Positions 36,723 to 45,118 of a stretch of 64,000 bases of DNA are shown here, piece after piece. The stretch is taken from assembly GCF_019308285.1 (NCBI RefSeq), contig NZ_WWEM01000031.1:62001-126000 (forward strand), written 5' to 3'. This DNA is from Flavobacterium quisquiliarum (GTDB lineage Bacteria; Bacteroidota; Bacteroidia; Flavobacteriales; Flavobacteriaceae). Within the stretch, counting starts at the first letter, position 1. The number at the start of each line of letters is the position of its first letter. The translations under genes and the position numbers were made by a program. A model generated the notes under the pieces. That model was given only the letters and a program-made list of their open reading frames with translations, did not search any database and was not told the DNA's origin.

Positions 36723-37199
36723 ATGGAAACTACAACTACCATTATGGGTATTGTGATTTTAATTATTGTCGCAATTCCAGTATATTTTTCTGCTCGCTCA
36801 AGCGCTGCCAGTAAATCGAGAATCTTAAATATTAAGAAGAGATTCAATCCTTCTAATCCAGAGAGTTTTGATTTAACAGAATCAATTAATAATAAAACTT
36901 TGACATTGGATCAAAAAAACAACAAGTTTATATTGATGAATTTCAATCCAAATCAGCAGGAATCTATGTTTGTCGATTTAAACACAATTGCTTCTTGCAA
37001 ATTGATTCCGACCACAGACGCGAATTCGGATACGATTATTAAAATTGATTTCGAATTTCAGGACAAAGAAACATCTAAAAAGATTATAATTCCATTCTAT
37101 GATTTTGATGATGACCGCATTAAACAAATAAGCGTTTATCAAGATCATCAGTTTGCGAAAAAATGGCATAAAATCATCCAAGATTCTATTTCACGTTAG
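36723..37199 (+). CDS. Membrane-anchored hypothetical protein with PH-like soluble part
   Basis: This 158-residue protein has one N-terminal membrane helix (IMGIVILIIVAIPVYFSA, residues 7-24). A strand-rich cytoplasmic region of about 120 residues follows (KTLTLDQKNNKFILMNF, ESMFVDLNTIASCKLI, KIDFEFQDKETSKKIIIPFY). It ends in a helix (QFAKKWHKIIQDSI). The layout recalls membrane-tethered pleckstrin-like domains, without clear family evidence. A terminator follows 15 bases after the stop. Confidence 0.7.
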   Translation: METTTTIMGIVILIIVAIPVYFSARSSAASKSRILNIKKRFNPSNPESFDLTESINNKTLTLDQKNNKFILMNFNPNQQESMFVDLNTIASCKLIPTTDANSDTIIKIDFEFQDKETSKKIIIPFYDFDDDRIKQISVYQDHQFAKKWHKIIQDSISR

Positions 37200-37214
37200 T
37201 TATTTAATTCAGCT

Positions 37215-37247
37215 AAAGAGGTTCAACATTGAGCCTCTTTTTTTTGT
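37215..37247 (+). terminator. Terminator before hemN
   Basis: AAAGAGG, a short interrupted stem through TTCAA/TTGA, and CCTCTTT (37215-37240), followed by a T run, form a terminator for the preceding gene. Confidence 0.8.
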
Positions 37248-37254
37248 CTTTTAT

Positions 37255-37298
37255 ATGATATTTGTCATTTTATGTCGGTCATCGAAGTTTTAATTTTG
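37255..37298 (+). promoter_or_regulatory. Crp/Fnr-type operator and -7 box of hemN
   Basis: ATGATATTTGTCAT (37255-37268) is an ATGAT-N4-GTCAT palindrome, followed by TAATTTTG (37291-37298). The palindrome centre lies 36.5 bp before the last base of the -7 box. The same distance is found at the cco and copper-ATPase promoters. No -33 TTG is present at normal spacing, as expected for activator-dependent promoters. Confidence 0.8.
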
Positions 37299-37319
37299 AG
37301 GTAAACTAAATCCGTCATT

Positions 37320-38684
37320 ATGAAAATCTCTTTGACACAAAAATACAATGTCCCTGGTCCAAGATATACAAGTTATCCGACAGTTCCGTATTGGAACGAA
37401 GCTGATTTCACAACTGAAAAATGGATCACTTCTTTACAAAAATCATTTTCTGAAAGCAATTCAAAAAACGGGATTAGTTTATATATTCATCTGCCTTTCT
37501 GCGAAAGCATGTGTACTTTCTGCGGATGCAACAAACGAATTACCAAAAATCATTCTGTTGAAGAAACTTACATTAAAGCACTTTTAAAAGAGTGGTATTT
37601 GTACTGTAAAATACTTCCCGCAAAACCTGTTATTAAAGAAATTCATTTAGGAGGTGGAACACCAACATTCTTTTCTAAAGAAAACCTAGAATTGCTGATT
37701 AATGGAATATTCAGTTATGCTGTAAAAGCTGAAAACCATGAATTTAGTTTTGAAGGCCATCCCAATAATACTACTCACGAACAATTAAAAAAATTATATG
37801 ATTTAGGCTTTCGCCGAGTGAGTTTTGGAGTTCAGGATTATGCTGCAAAAGTACAGCAAGCCATTAACCGAATTCAGCCGTTTCATAATGTTGCTAAAGT
37901 GACATTTTGGGCCAAAGAAATTGGTTATACTTCTATAGGTCACGATATAATTTTTGGACTTCCATTTCAAACTATCGAAGATGTTATTGATACGGTTGAA
38001 AAAACAAATTCTTTAAAACCAGATCGTTTGGCTTTTTACAGTTATGCTCATGTGCCGTGGATAAAAGGAAACGGACAACGTGGCTTTAACGACGAAAACC
38101 TGCCAAAAGATGCCGAAAAAAGACAGCTTTATGAAACAGGAAAAAAATTGCTTTCGCAAAACGGTTATCATGAAATAGGAATGGATCATTTTGCTTTAGA
38201 AGCGGACAGCTTATACAAAGCAGCACACAATGGTAATTTACACCGAAACTTTATGGGGTACAGTGCTTCAAAAACACAAGTTATGATAGGTTTAGGTGTT
38301 TCTTCAATCAGTGATAGCTGGTACAGTTTTGCCCAGAACACCAAAAATCTAGAAGATTATTACCAATTATTAGAATGGGATAAACTGCCAGTTGTAAAAG
38401 GTCATATTTTAAACGAAGAAGATTTAATTGTTAGAAAACACATTCTGAATTTAACCTGTGAGCTTCAAACTTCCTGGACAGAAGAATCTTTAAATTTCAC
38501 TGAACTTCCTGAAGTTTTAATTGCTTTACAAGAAATAGAAAATGATGGTTTAATTGTTATTGAAGAAAATTCAATTAAAATCACAGAAAAAGGAAGGCCT
38601 TTTGTACGTAATATTTGTATGGCTTTCGATTTACATCTAAAAAGAAAGTCACCGGAAACCAACTTGTTTTCGATGACTGTATAA
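37320..38684 (+). CDS. hemN: Oxygen-independent coproporphyrinogen III oxidase
   Basis: The 454-residue product is a radical-SAM enzyme that decarboxylates coproporphyrinogen III to protoporphyrinogen IX without oxygen. The cluster motif is C61-x3-C65-x2-C68-x-C70 (FCESMCTFCGC). GPRYTSYPT at the N-terminus is the HemN hallmark, LGGGTPTFF binds SAM, and the C-terminal HemN domain contains GVSSISDSW. An Fnr-type box at the activating distance upstream links it to low oxygen. That fits the neighbouring cbb3 oxidase block, which needs much haem. Confidence 0.95.
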   Translation: MKISLTQKYNVPGPRYTSYPTVPYWNEADFTTEKWITSLQKSFSESNSKNGISLYIHLPFCESMCTFCGCNKRITKNHSVEETYIKALLKEWYLYCKILPAKPVIKEIHLGGGTPTFFSKENLELLINGIFSYAVKAENHEFSFEGHPNNTTHEQLKKLYDLGFRRVSFGVQDYAAKVQQAINRIQPFHNVAKVTFWAKEIGYTSIGHDIIFGLPFQTIEDVIDTVEKTNSLKPDRLAFYSYAHVPWIKGNGQRGFNDENLPKDAEKRQLYETGKKLLSQNGYHEIGMDHFALEADSLYKAAHNGNLHRNFMGYSASKTQVMIGLGVSSISDSWYSFAQNTKNLEDYYQLLEWDKLPVVKGHILNEEDLIVRKHILNLTCELQTSWTEESLNFTELPEVLIALQEIENDGLIVIEENSIKITEKGRPFVRNICMAFDLHLKRKSPETNLFSMTV

Positions 38685-38720
38685 TTAATTTTTAATCAAC
38701 TATAATTCAAAAAAATATTA

Positions 38721-38853
38721 AACACATAGAAATATAGTTTTTTAGTGTGAATAAAGAATAATACAGAGAAATATATTTCTCACACATAGCTATTGTTTTT
38801 TCAATAAGGGAAATACCTTTTTATCGATAATGAAACCTATGTTTCTATGTGTT
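38721..38853. repeat. Nested inverted-repeat intergenic element
   Basis: The outer arms AACACATAGAAATATAG (38721-38737) and CTATGTTTCTATGTGTT (38837-38853) pair at 16 of 17 positions. Inside are GTGTGA (38745) pairing with TCACAC (38780) and a perfect palindrome GAGAAATATATTTCTC (38766-38781). The element lies between convergent hemN and tauE-like genes and may terminate both. Confidence 0.65.
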
Positions 38854-38871
38854 AAAAATTATACTCAATGT

Positions 38872-39573
38872 TTAATGGCAGTTTGGAGTCTGCTGTACAA
38901 ATAAACTCATATTAGAAGGAGAAATATATGGAATTCCAAGTCCTAATCCTCTAAGAATAAACAAGACTCCAATAATAACAGCAACATACGGAATTGCCTT
39001 TTGGATTTTATTTCTGAAAGGCAATTTTAGTAATGAATTTACATACACTACAATGGTCATTAACGGGATCGTTCCGATTCCAAATAAGAGCATATAAAGA
39101 ATCCCAAAACCAGCGCTTTGCATTGCAATTGCTCCAAACAGCGCAACATAAACCATCCCGCAAGGCAGAAATCCGTTTAAGAGACCAATTGTAAAAAGAG
39201 ATTTATAACTCTTATTTTTAAATTGAGCTCCAAGGTTTGATTTAATCTTAGATATGATTTTATAAACTGGTTTTGAAAAATTATAATTCGCAAATTTTTT
39301 CTCTGGAATCAAAACCACGATAATCATGATTACGCCAATAATAATGGACATTTTCTGCTGTAATCCGGCAAGAAAAAAACCTCTGCCTAATAATCCAAAA
39401 ATTAATCCAATTGTAGCATAAGCAGTCAATCTTCCGAAATGATAAGTCAAAATCTGCATTACTTTTTTGGCTTCATTTTGTCTGTCTACAGGAAGCATCA
39501 TAGCAATTGGCCCGCACATTCCAACGCAGTGCAGGCTACTGATAAGACCTAAAAAGAAAGCTGAAAATAACAT
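38872..39573 (-). CDS. TauE/SafE-UreH-like membrane protein, last gene of the cco operon
   Basis: The 233-residue product has six or seven membrane helices, starting with the family motif SSLHCVGMCGPIA. A second such repeat is GLLNGFLPCGMVYVALFGA. The two Cys-containing helices match the UreH/TauE-type family often found after ccoG and fixH. It starts seven bases beyond the FixH stop. In cbb3 operons this protein is thought to help metal supply or assembly. The Cys-Gly-Met motif suggests copper handling, but that is inference. Confidence 0.85.
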   Translation of the reverse strand: MLFSAFFLGLISSLHCVGMCGPIAMMLPVDRQNEAKKVMQILTYHFGRLTAYATIGLIFGLLGRGFFLAGLQQKMSIIIGVIMIIVVLIPEKKFANYNFSKPVYKIISKIKSNLGAQFKNKSYKSLFTIGLLNGFLPCGMVYVALFGAIAMQSAGFGILYMLLFGIGTIPLMTIVVYVNSLLKLPFRNKIQKAIPYVAVIIGVLFILRGLGLGIPYISPSNMSLFVQQTPNCH

Positions 39574-39580
39574 TATGCAA

Positions 39581-40030
39581 TTAGTTTACGTAAATTACTT
39601 CTTTAGTTAAATATTTTTTGCCTTCATATTGCCATTCCATATTAACATCCCAGCGTCCTTTTATTAATTTTTTCTGTGGAATAAGTATAGAAGAGTTCGT
39701 TAAAGCAATTTTGGTATTGAAATCGAATTTTTTATTTGAAGGTCGGTACAACAAGATATTTCCATGTACTTTATCACTTTCAAATCCAGCAGGAAAAGTT
39801 ACAGCTACACCATTATCTGTGTATTTGATTGATGGTTTATGCTGTAAATCGTGAGCGTTTTGAATTCTCGCCATTTCTTCCTGAAAATGCGTGTCATGTT
39901 TGTAGTATTCTTCGACAACCAAATCATTATCATATTTAGAATTTGACTGTACTTCGAAAACAAAATATAATATAAATGTCATAAACAATCCGAATGCAAT
40001 GACAATTGCGGTACCCCAATTAATTTTCAT
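39581..40030 (-). CDS. FixH/CcoH-like cbb3 oxidase assembly protein
   Basis: This 149-residue protein has one N-terminal membrane helix (GTAIVIAFGLFMTFILYFVF, residues 6-25), an EEYYKHDTHFQEE motif after it, and a periplasmic beta-sandwich. These are all features of FixH. The family helps assemble cbb3 oxidase, probably through copper insertion. It lies 13 bases after ccoG and 7 bases before the TauE-like gene, inside the operon. Confidence 0.88.
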   Translation of the reverse strand: MKINWGTAIVIAFGLFMTFILYFVFEVQSNSKYDNDLVVEEYYKHDTHFQEEMARIQNAHDLQHKPSIKYTDNGVAVTFPAGFESDKVHGNILLYRPSNKKFDFNTKIALTNSSILIPQKKLIKGRWDVNMEWQYEGKKYLTKEVIYVN

Positions 40031-40043
40031 GATACTATAATTT

Positions 40044-41462
40044 TTAATTAAAACTGCGTGGTCCTAAGAAATTTGTTGTGGTTGTTTCTATGAGTTCAGA
40101 ACCATTGTAAACTCCTATTTTTACTTTTGTTTTATCACTTTCTAATAAAACTTCTTTTATTTCTATAAATAATGTTCCCTGAGAAATTCCTTCTTTAGCA
40201 ACTTTAAAATGTCTTTTTCCAACATTCTTAATTTCGCCTTTCTGGTCAATTAACTCAAAATGAATATCATTGTAATCTTTCATCGTTTTGTTTACAATTT
40301 TATAAGTGTAAACATTACTGATTTTATCTCCATTATGCTGGAATAACTGTCCTGGCAAACGCAGAACAACTGCCTGAACATCAGTTCTTAAAAACAGCAT
40401 TCCCACAAAAATACTTAATAAAATAAAGAGAACTGCTGTATATCCTTTCATTCTTGTTGTAAACTTGAAAGGTTCTTTTTTAGCAATTTCATCTTCAGAA
40501 GCATAACGAATAAGACCTTTTGGTAATCCAACCGATTCCATGATATGATCACACTCATCGATACAGGCTGTACAATTGGTACATTCCAGCTGTGTTCCGT
40601 TTCGAATATCAATTCCCATTGGGCAAACATGAACGCATTGCAAACAATCTATACAATCTCCTTTTCCTGTTAATGCCCGATCTTCATTTTTTTTGAATTT
40701 TGCACGTCCTTCTTCTTTTTCTCCACGTACAAAATCATAAGCAACATTAATTGATTTATTATCTAAAAGAACTCCTTGTAACCTTCCGTAGGGACAAGCA
40801 ATGATACAAACCTGTTCACGAAACCAGACAAATACAAAGTAAAAAACACCTGTAAAAATAAGAAGCGCAATAAAGTTACTTGCCTGTTCAATTGGACCTT
40901 GTTCTATCATTAAAAACAATTTGTCGCTTCCAACTAAATAAGCTAGAAATACATTGGCAATAAGAAAAGAAATCACAAAGAAAATAGTCCATTTAAGAAG
41001 TCTTTTTCTAATTTTCTCCGCGTTCCATTCTTGCCTTGCCAAACGGGATTGCGCACCACGATCTCCATCAATCCAATATTCTATTCGGCGGAAAACCAAT
41101 TCGAGGAAAATAGTCTGCGGACAAATCCAGCCACAAAAAATCCTTCCAAAAACAACTGTAAACAAGAGTACAAATACAACTCCGATAAGCATTGAAATTA
41201 CAAAGAGGTAAAAATCCTGAGGCCAGAAAGGAAATCCAAAAATATTAAAACGACGTTCTAAAACGTTGAACATCATAAATTGGTTTCCATTTACTTTAAT
41301 AAACGGATTTATGAAGAGAATTGCCAATAAAACATAGCTGACAATTTTTCTATAATCGTAAAATTTACCAGACGGTTTTTTAGGGAAAATAAATTTCCGT
41401 TTACCACCTTCATCTATAGTTCCAATGGTATCTCTAAACGCTTCGTCTGGTAAATTTGACAT
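40044..41462 (-). CDS. ccoG: Cytochrome c oxidase accessory protein CcoG
   Basis: The 472-residue protein has membrane helices at about 40-60, 85-110, 155-180, 195-215 and 340-360. Between and after them are the ferredoxin-type motifs CGWICPQT and CIIACPYG, and a cluster region CIDCLQCVHVCP followed by CTNCTACIDECD, for two [4Fe-4S] clusters. A C-terminal Ig-like periplasmic domain follows (about 370-472). CcoG reduces copper for delivery to cbb3 oxidase. It follows ccoP by 15 bases in the same operon. Confidence 0.94.
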   Translation of the reverse strand: MSNLPDEAFRDTIGTIDEGGKRKFIFPKKPSGKFYDYRKIVSYVLLAILFINPFIKVNGNQFMMFNVLERRFNIFGFPFWPQDFYLFVISMLIGVVFVLLFTVVFGRIFCGWICPQTIFLELVFRRIEYWIDGDRGAQSRLARQEWNAEKIRKRLLKWTIFFVISFLIANVFLAYLVGSDKLFLMIEQGPIEQASNFIALLIFTGVFYFVFVWFREQVCIIACPYGRLQGVLLDNKSINVAYDFVRGEKEEGRAKFKKNEDRALTGKGDCIDCLQCVHVCPMGIDIRNGTQLECTNCTACIDECDHIMESVGLPKGLIRYASEDEIAKKEPFKFTTRMKGYTAVLFILLSIFVGMLFLRTDVQAVVLRLPGQLFQHNGDKISNVYTYKIVNKTMKDYNDIHFELIDQKGEIKNVGKRHFKVAKEGISQGTLFIEIKEVLLESDKTKVKIGVYNGSELIETTTTNFLGPRSFN

Positions 41463-41477
41463 GATATTGTATTCTAA

Positions 41478-42419
41478 TTATTTTTTAACTGCTGTGGTAT
41501 CTATTTTGGGTGCAACGGCTGTTGCATCGTTGATTGGGGCACTTTCATCTACCCAAACCTCTCCTTCCGGTTCTTTCGGATCTTTTGGATTACTGCCTTG
41601 TAAAGACAAAATGTAACTCGCAACTTTCTGGATTTCTTTTGGTTTTAAGGTTCCTTTCCATGAAATCATCCCTTTACCATCTCGGCCTCCGTTTGTAATG
41701 GTGTGGAATAAATTCTTAATTCCACCTCCTAAAATCCATTTATCATCTGTCAAGTTTGGCCCAATCTGCCCTCCTGCATCTGCTCTATGACAAGCTGCAC
41801 AGTTTGTGGTAAAGATTTCTTTTCCTGCTGCTAAACTTGCTTCATCAGTAAGCAAAACAACCGTTTTTTCATCCATTAAATCTGGAGCAGTTTTCAGGTA
41901 TTCTTCAACATCAATTTTCGCCTGAGCCATTTCTTTTTTCAGCTCCATTTCTTGATTGTCAGCTCCTAAAACATCATAACGAATTACATAAATAACTCCG
42001 AAAATGATACAGATGTAGAACAAATACACCCACCAAGGCGGTAAATTATTGTCAAGCTCTTTGATTCCGTCATAATCATGATCCATTAACAACTCGCCTT
42101 CTTTTTCAATTGGAGATGTTTTAGTTAATTTCTGCATTAAATCTTTAAACCAAGTGCTCTCTTTGAAACTAAGGCTTTCTTCATATTCTTTTTGCGCTTT
42201 TTCTTCTGGTGTCATTAATTGATACATGACACGATTTACAGCACTAAGCGTAATCTCAATTGCAATTAAAATGAACAAGAAGACAAATAAAAACAGCGAC
42301 ACCATTGGGTATTTTATAAATGCTGCTCTGTCACCTGAGTCTACGAAATACTCCATCAAACCAAAGACGATGAAGAAAATCAACGGTACTCTAACATATA
42401 CTGGGAAAAACTTTTTCAT
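41478..42419 (-). CDS. ccoP: cbb3 oxidase subunit III (CcoP), one-haem form
   Basis: This 313-residue subunit has two N-terminal membrane helices (residues 10-25 and 38-60) and a third at about 128-148. The third lies in the CcoP motif DNNLPPWWVYLFY. A periplasmic cytochrome c domain carries a single CAACH haem site at about 208-212 and an axial Met in GMISWKG. Classical proteobacterial CcoP has two haems; only one CxxCH is present here. The C-terminus is a short Pro/Ala/Thr-rich tail. It is the electron entry subunit of the high-affinity oxidase. Confidence 0.92.
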   Translation of the reverse strand: MKKFFPVYVRVPLIFFIVFGLMEYFVDSGDRAAFIKYPMVSLFLFVFLFILIAIEITLSAVNRVMYQLMTPEEKAQKEYEESLSFKESTWFKDLMQKLTKTSPIEKEGELLMDHDYDGIKELDNNLPPWWVYLFYICIIFGVIYVIRYDVLGADNQEMELKKEMAQAKIDVEEYLKTAPDLMDEKTVVLLTDEASLAAGKEIFTTNCAACHRADAGGQIGPNLTDDKWILGGGIKNLFHTITNGGRDGKGMISWKGTLKPKEIQKVASYILSLQGSNPKDPKEPEGEVWVDESAPINDATAVAPKIDTTAVKK

Positions 42420-42421
42420 TT

Positions 42422-42616
42422 TTATATCTCTTTTGTAATTACAACAAGCCCTTCATCTAAAGGAATACTACTCATTTCCTGAATTTTATCTTTTCTATAA
42501 GAGAATACCCAAAAGCCTAATCCTACAAAAAAGAAGAAGAAAATCAAGAGGGAAATAATCGGGTATAATTCTACACCCGATATTGTTTCCATATTGTGTT
42601 TTATTTGTTCGAACAT
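42422..42616 (-). CDS. ccoQ: cbb3 oxidase small subunit CcoQ
   Basis: This 64-residue protein has one membrane helix (ELYPIISLLIFFFFFVGLGFWVF, about residues 16-38) followed by RKDKIQEMSSIPLDEG, typical of CcoQ/FixQ. It lies between ccoNO and ccoP with gaps of 7 and 2 bases. A second ATG at codon 9 gives a shorter product. The subunit stabilises the complex. Confidence 0.85.
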   Translation of the reverse strand: MFEQIKHNMETISGVELYPIISLLIFFFFFVGLGFWVFSYRKDKIQEMSSIPLDEGLVVITKEI

Positions 42617-42623
42617 AATGCTG

Positions 42624-44810
42624 TTATTTAGTAGTTTCTTTTACTTTAATATCAGTACCAAGTCTTTGAATGTAAGCAATCAAAGCAACAATTTCTCTTT
42701 CGTTCATTGGAACGAATTGCTCTCCTTTTGCAGCCGCTTTTTTCTTGCTGTCTTCATAACTTTTTACAAAGTCAGGATCGCTTTCTAAGCTCTTTTCAAT
42801 TTTAACTGCTTGATCTCTCAACGCTTTTTGAGCATTTGCAACTTCTTCTGCACTGTAAGGCACACCTAAAGAAATCATGGCTTGCATTTTCTTTTGTGTT
42901 AAAGAAATATCTAGAGGTTTGTTGTCAAATAACCATTTGTATCCTGGCATAATTGATCCAGCAGATGTACTTTGCGGATTCCACATGTGGTTAAAGTGCC
43001 AGTTATCATTGTATTTACCTCCAACTCTTAATAAATCAGGCCCCGTACGTTTTGATCCCCATAAGAATGGATGATCGTAAACAAATTCTCCAGCTTTTGA
43101 TTGTACTCCATAACGTTCTACTTCACTTCTAAATGGACGAACTGACTGTGAGTGACAACCCACACAACCTTCTCTGATGTATAAATCACGTCCTTCCAAT
43201 TCTAACGGCGTATATGGTTTTACACTTGAAATTGTCGGGATATTTGATTTTACCATAATCGTTGGTACAATCTGAATGATACCTCCAATTAAAATGGCGA
43301 TTGTAGCCAGAATTGTCAATTGGATTGGTTTTCTTTCTAACCAAGAGTGGAATTTCTCTCCTCTTACTCTTCCGCTGCTGATTCTTTGTAAAGCAGGAGC
43401 CTGAGCTAATTCGTCTTCCACTGGCGAACCTTGTCTAACTGTCATTATGATGTTATAAACCAATGTCAGCATACCTACTAAGTACAAAGTACCACCAATG
43501 GCTCTCATCCAATACATTGGCATAATAGCCGTTACGGTTTCAAGGAAGTTACCATAAGTTAAAGTTCCATCTGGATTAAATTGTTTCCACATAGAAGCTT
43601 GTTGAAAACCAGCTACATATAACGGAATTGTATAAACGATAATCCCTAAAGTACCAATCCAGAAATGAAAGTTTGCCAATTTCTTAGAGAACAAATCTGT
43701 TTTTGTCATTCGTGGAATCAACCAATATATAATCGCAAATGACATAAAACCATTCCAAGCTAAAGCTCCAACGTGTACGTGGGCAACGATCCAATCTGTA
43801 TAGTGCGCAATAGCATTTACATTTTTAAGAGAAAGCATCGGCCCTTCAAACGTTGCCATTCCGTATCCTGTAATTGCTACTACAAAGAATTTTAAAACTG
43901 GTTCTTCACGAACTTTATCCCAAGCACCTCTTAGCGTTAAAAGTCCATTAATCATACCTCCCCAAGATGGAGCAATTAACATTACTGAGAAAGCTACTCC
44001 TAAATTCTGAGCCCAGTTTGGCAATGCAGAATATAATAAGTGGTGAGGCCCCGCCCAGATATAAATAAAGATTAAAGACCAAAAGTGAATAATTGATAAT
44101 CTATAAGAATAAACAGGTCTGTTGGCAATCTTTGGCACAAAATAGTACATCAATCCTAAAAACGGAGTAGTCAAGAAGAAAGCTACCGCATTGTGTCCAT
44201 ACCACCACTGCACTAATGCATCCTGAACTCCAGCATAAACAGAATAACTTTTTAAAGCTGAAACCGGAATTTCAATATTGTTAAAAATGTGTAATACCGC
44301 TACTGTTACAAATGTTGCTAGATAAAACCAGATTGCTACATACAAGTGGCGCTCTCTACGGCGCAACATGGTACCAATCATGTTGATTCCCATTACCACC
44401 CAGATTAACGCGATTGCAATATCAATTGGCCATTCTAATTCTGCATATTCTTTAGAAGAAGTATAACCTAAAGGAAGTGTAATCGCTGCAGCAACAATAA
44501 TTAACTGCCAGCCCCAGAAATGCAGATTACTTAAAAAATCACTAAACATTCTGGCTTTTAGCAATCTCTGCATAGAATAATACATTCCGGCAAAGAAGGC
44601 ATTACCCACAAAGGCAAAAATAACAGCGTTGGTGTGTAATGGTCTTAAACGGCCGTAGCTAAGCCACGAGATCCCATCTGTGATGTTGGGAAAAAGGTAC
44701 ATTACCGCAAGGGTAAGCCCCACTAACATACCCACAACTCCAAAGAGTATTGTGGCGTAAATGAATTTTTTTACAATTTTGTTGTCGTAATAAAACTGTT
44801 CCATTTCCAT
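42624..44810 (-). CDS. ccoNO: Fused cbb3 oxidase subunits I and II (CcoN-CcoO)
   Basis: The 728-residue product joins catalytic subunit I to the monohaem subunit II. Residues 1 to about 480 are the 12-helix CcoN core with haem- and copper-binding histidines (RLRPLHTNAVIFAF, WYGHNAVAFFLT, GPHHLLYSALP, DWIVAHVHVGALAWNGF). After a linker and one more helix, the CcoO part has CVGCHSQSVRPF near residue 560 and a Met ligand in SIMPGY. Such fusions are common in Bacteroidota. The enzyme reduces oxygen at low concentration and pumps protons. It follows ccoS with a two-base gap. Confidence 0.95.
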   Translation of the reverse strand: MEMEQFYYDNKIVKKFIYATILFGVVGMLVGLTLAVMYLFPNITDGISWLSYGRLRPLHTNAVIFAFVGNAFFAGMYYSMQRLLKARMFSDFLSNLHFWGWQLIIVAAAITLPLGYTSSKEYAELEWPIDIAIALIWVVMGINMIGTMLRRRERHLYVAIWFYLATFVTVAVLHIFNNIEIPVSALKSYSVYAGVQDALVQWWYGHNAVAFFLTTPFLGLMYYFVPKIANRPVYSYRLSIIHFWSLIFIYIWAGPHHLLYSALPNWAQNLGVAFSVMLIAPSWGGMINGLLTLRGAWDKVREEPVLKFFVVAITGYGMATFEGPMLSLKNVNAIAHYTDWIVAHVHVGALAWNGFMSFAIIYWLIPRMTKTDLFSKKLANFHFWIGTLGIIVYTIPLYVAGFQQASMWKQFNPDGTLTYGNFLETVTAIMPMYWMRAIGGTLYLVGMLTLVYNIIMTVRQGSPVEDELAQAPALQRISSGRVRGEKFHSWLERKPIQLTILATIAILIGGIIQIVPTIMVKSNIPTISSVKPYTPLELEGRDLYIREGCVGCHSQSVRPFRSEVERYGVQSKAGEFVYDHPFLWGSKRTGPDLLRVGGKYNDNWHFNHMWNPQSTSAGSIMPGYKWLFDNKPLDISLTQKKMQAMISLGVPYSAEEVANAQKALRDQAVKIEKSLESDPDFVKSYEDSKKKAAAKGEQFVPMNEREIVALIAYIQRLGTDIKVKETTK

Positions 44811-44812
44811 AA

Positions 44813-45004
44813 TTATACTTGTTTTTCTTCGATTGGTGAATTATTATTTTGGGAAATAATTTTGGTCTCATCGTCAAAAAGAATTCTGACTGAAGGTGTA
44901 TAATCGTCGTCGTACTGGCCAGATTTGACAGCAATAATGAAAGCAATAAAGAAACAAATTGCTACGAAAATACTTACTGAAATTAAAAGATAAATAACAC
45001 TCAT
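44813..45004 (-). CDS. ccoS: cbb3 oxidase maturation protein CcoS
   Basis: The 63-residue protein has one membrane helix (VIYLLISVSIFVAICFFIAFII, residues 3-24) and a short cytoplasmic tail starting KSGQYDD. This matches CcoS, needed for cofactor insertion in cbb3 oxidase. It is the first gene of the operon, with its ATG about 13 bases after the predicted transcription start. The operon promoter carries the Fnr-type palindrome. Confidence 0.9.
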   Translation of the reverse strand: MSVIYLLISVSIFVAICFFIAFIIAVKSGQYDDDYTPSVRILFDDETKIISQNNNSPIEEKQV

Positions 45005-45022
45005 ACCGTAAATTTATGTTAA

Positions 45023-45066
45023 CAAAATTACTAGGCAATCGGCGTTTAAAATATGATAATTATCAT
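45023..45066 (-). promoter_or_regulatory. Crp/Fnr-type operator and -7 box of the cco operon
   Basis: The perfect palindrome ATGATAATTATCAT (45053-45066) stands before TAATTTTG on the minus strand (45030-45023). The palindrome centre is 36.5 bp from the last base of the box, identical to the hemN arrangement. Confidence 0.85.
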
Positions 45067-45118
45067 GCTCAGAGAAGAATAATAAAAATAAAAAAAATAT
45101 CTTTTGAATTATTTAAAA

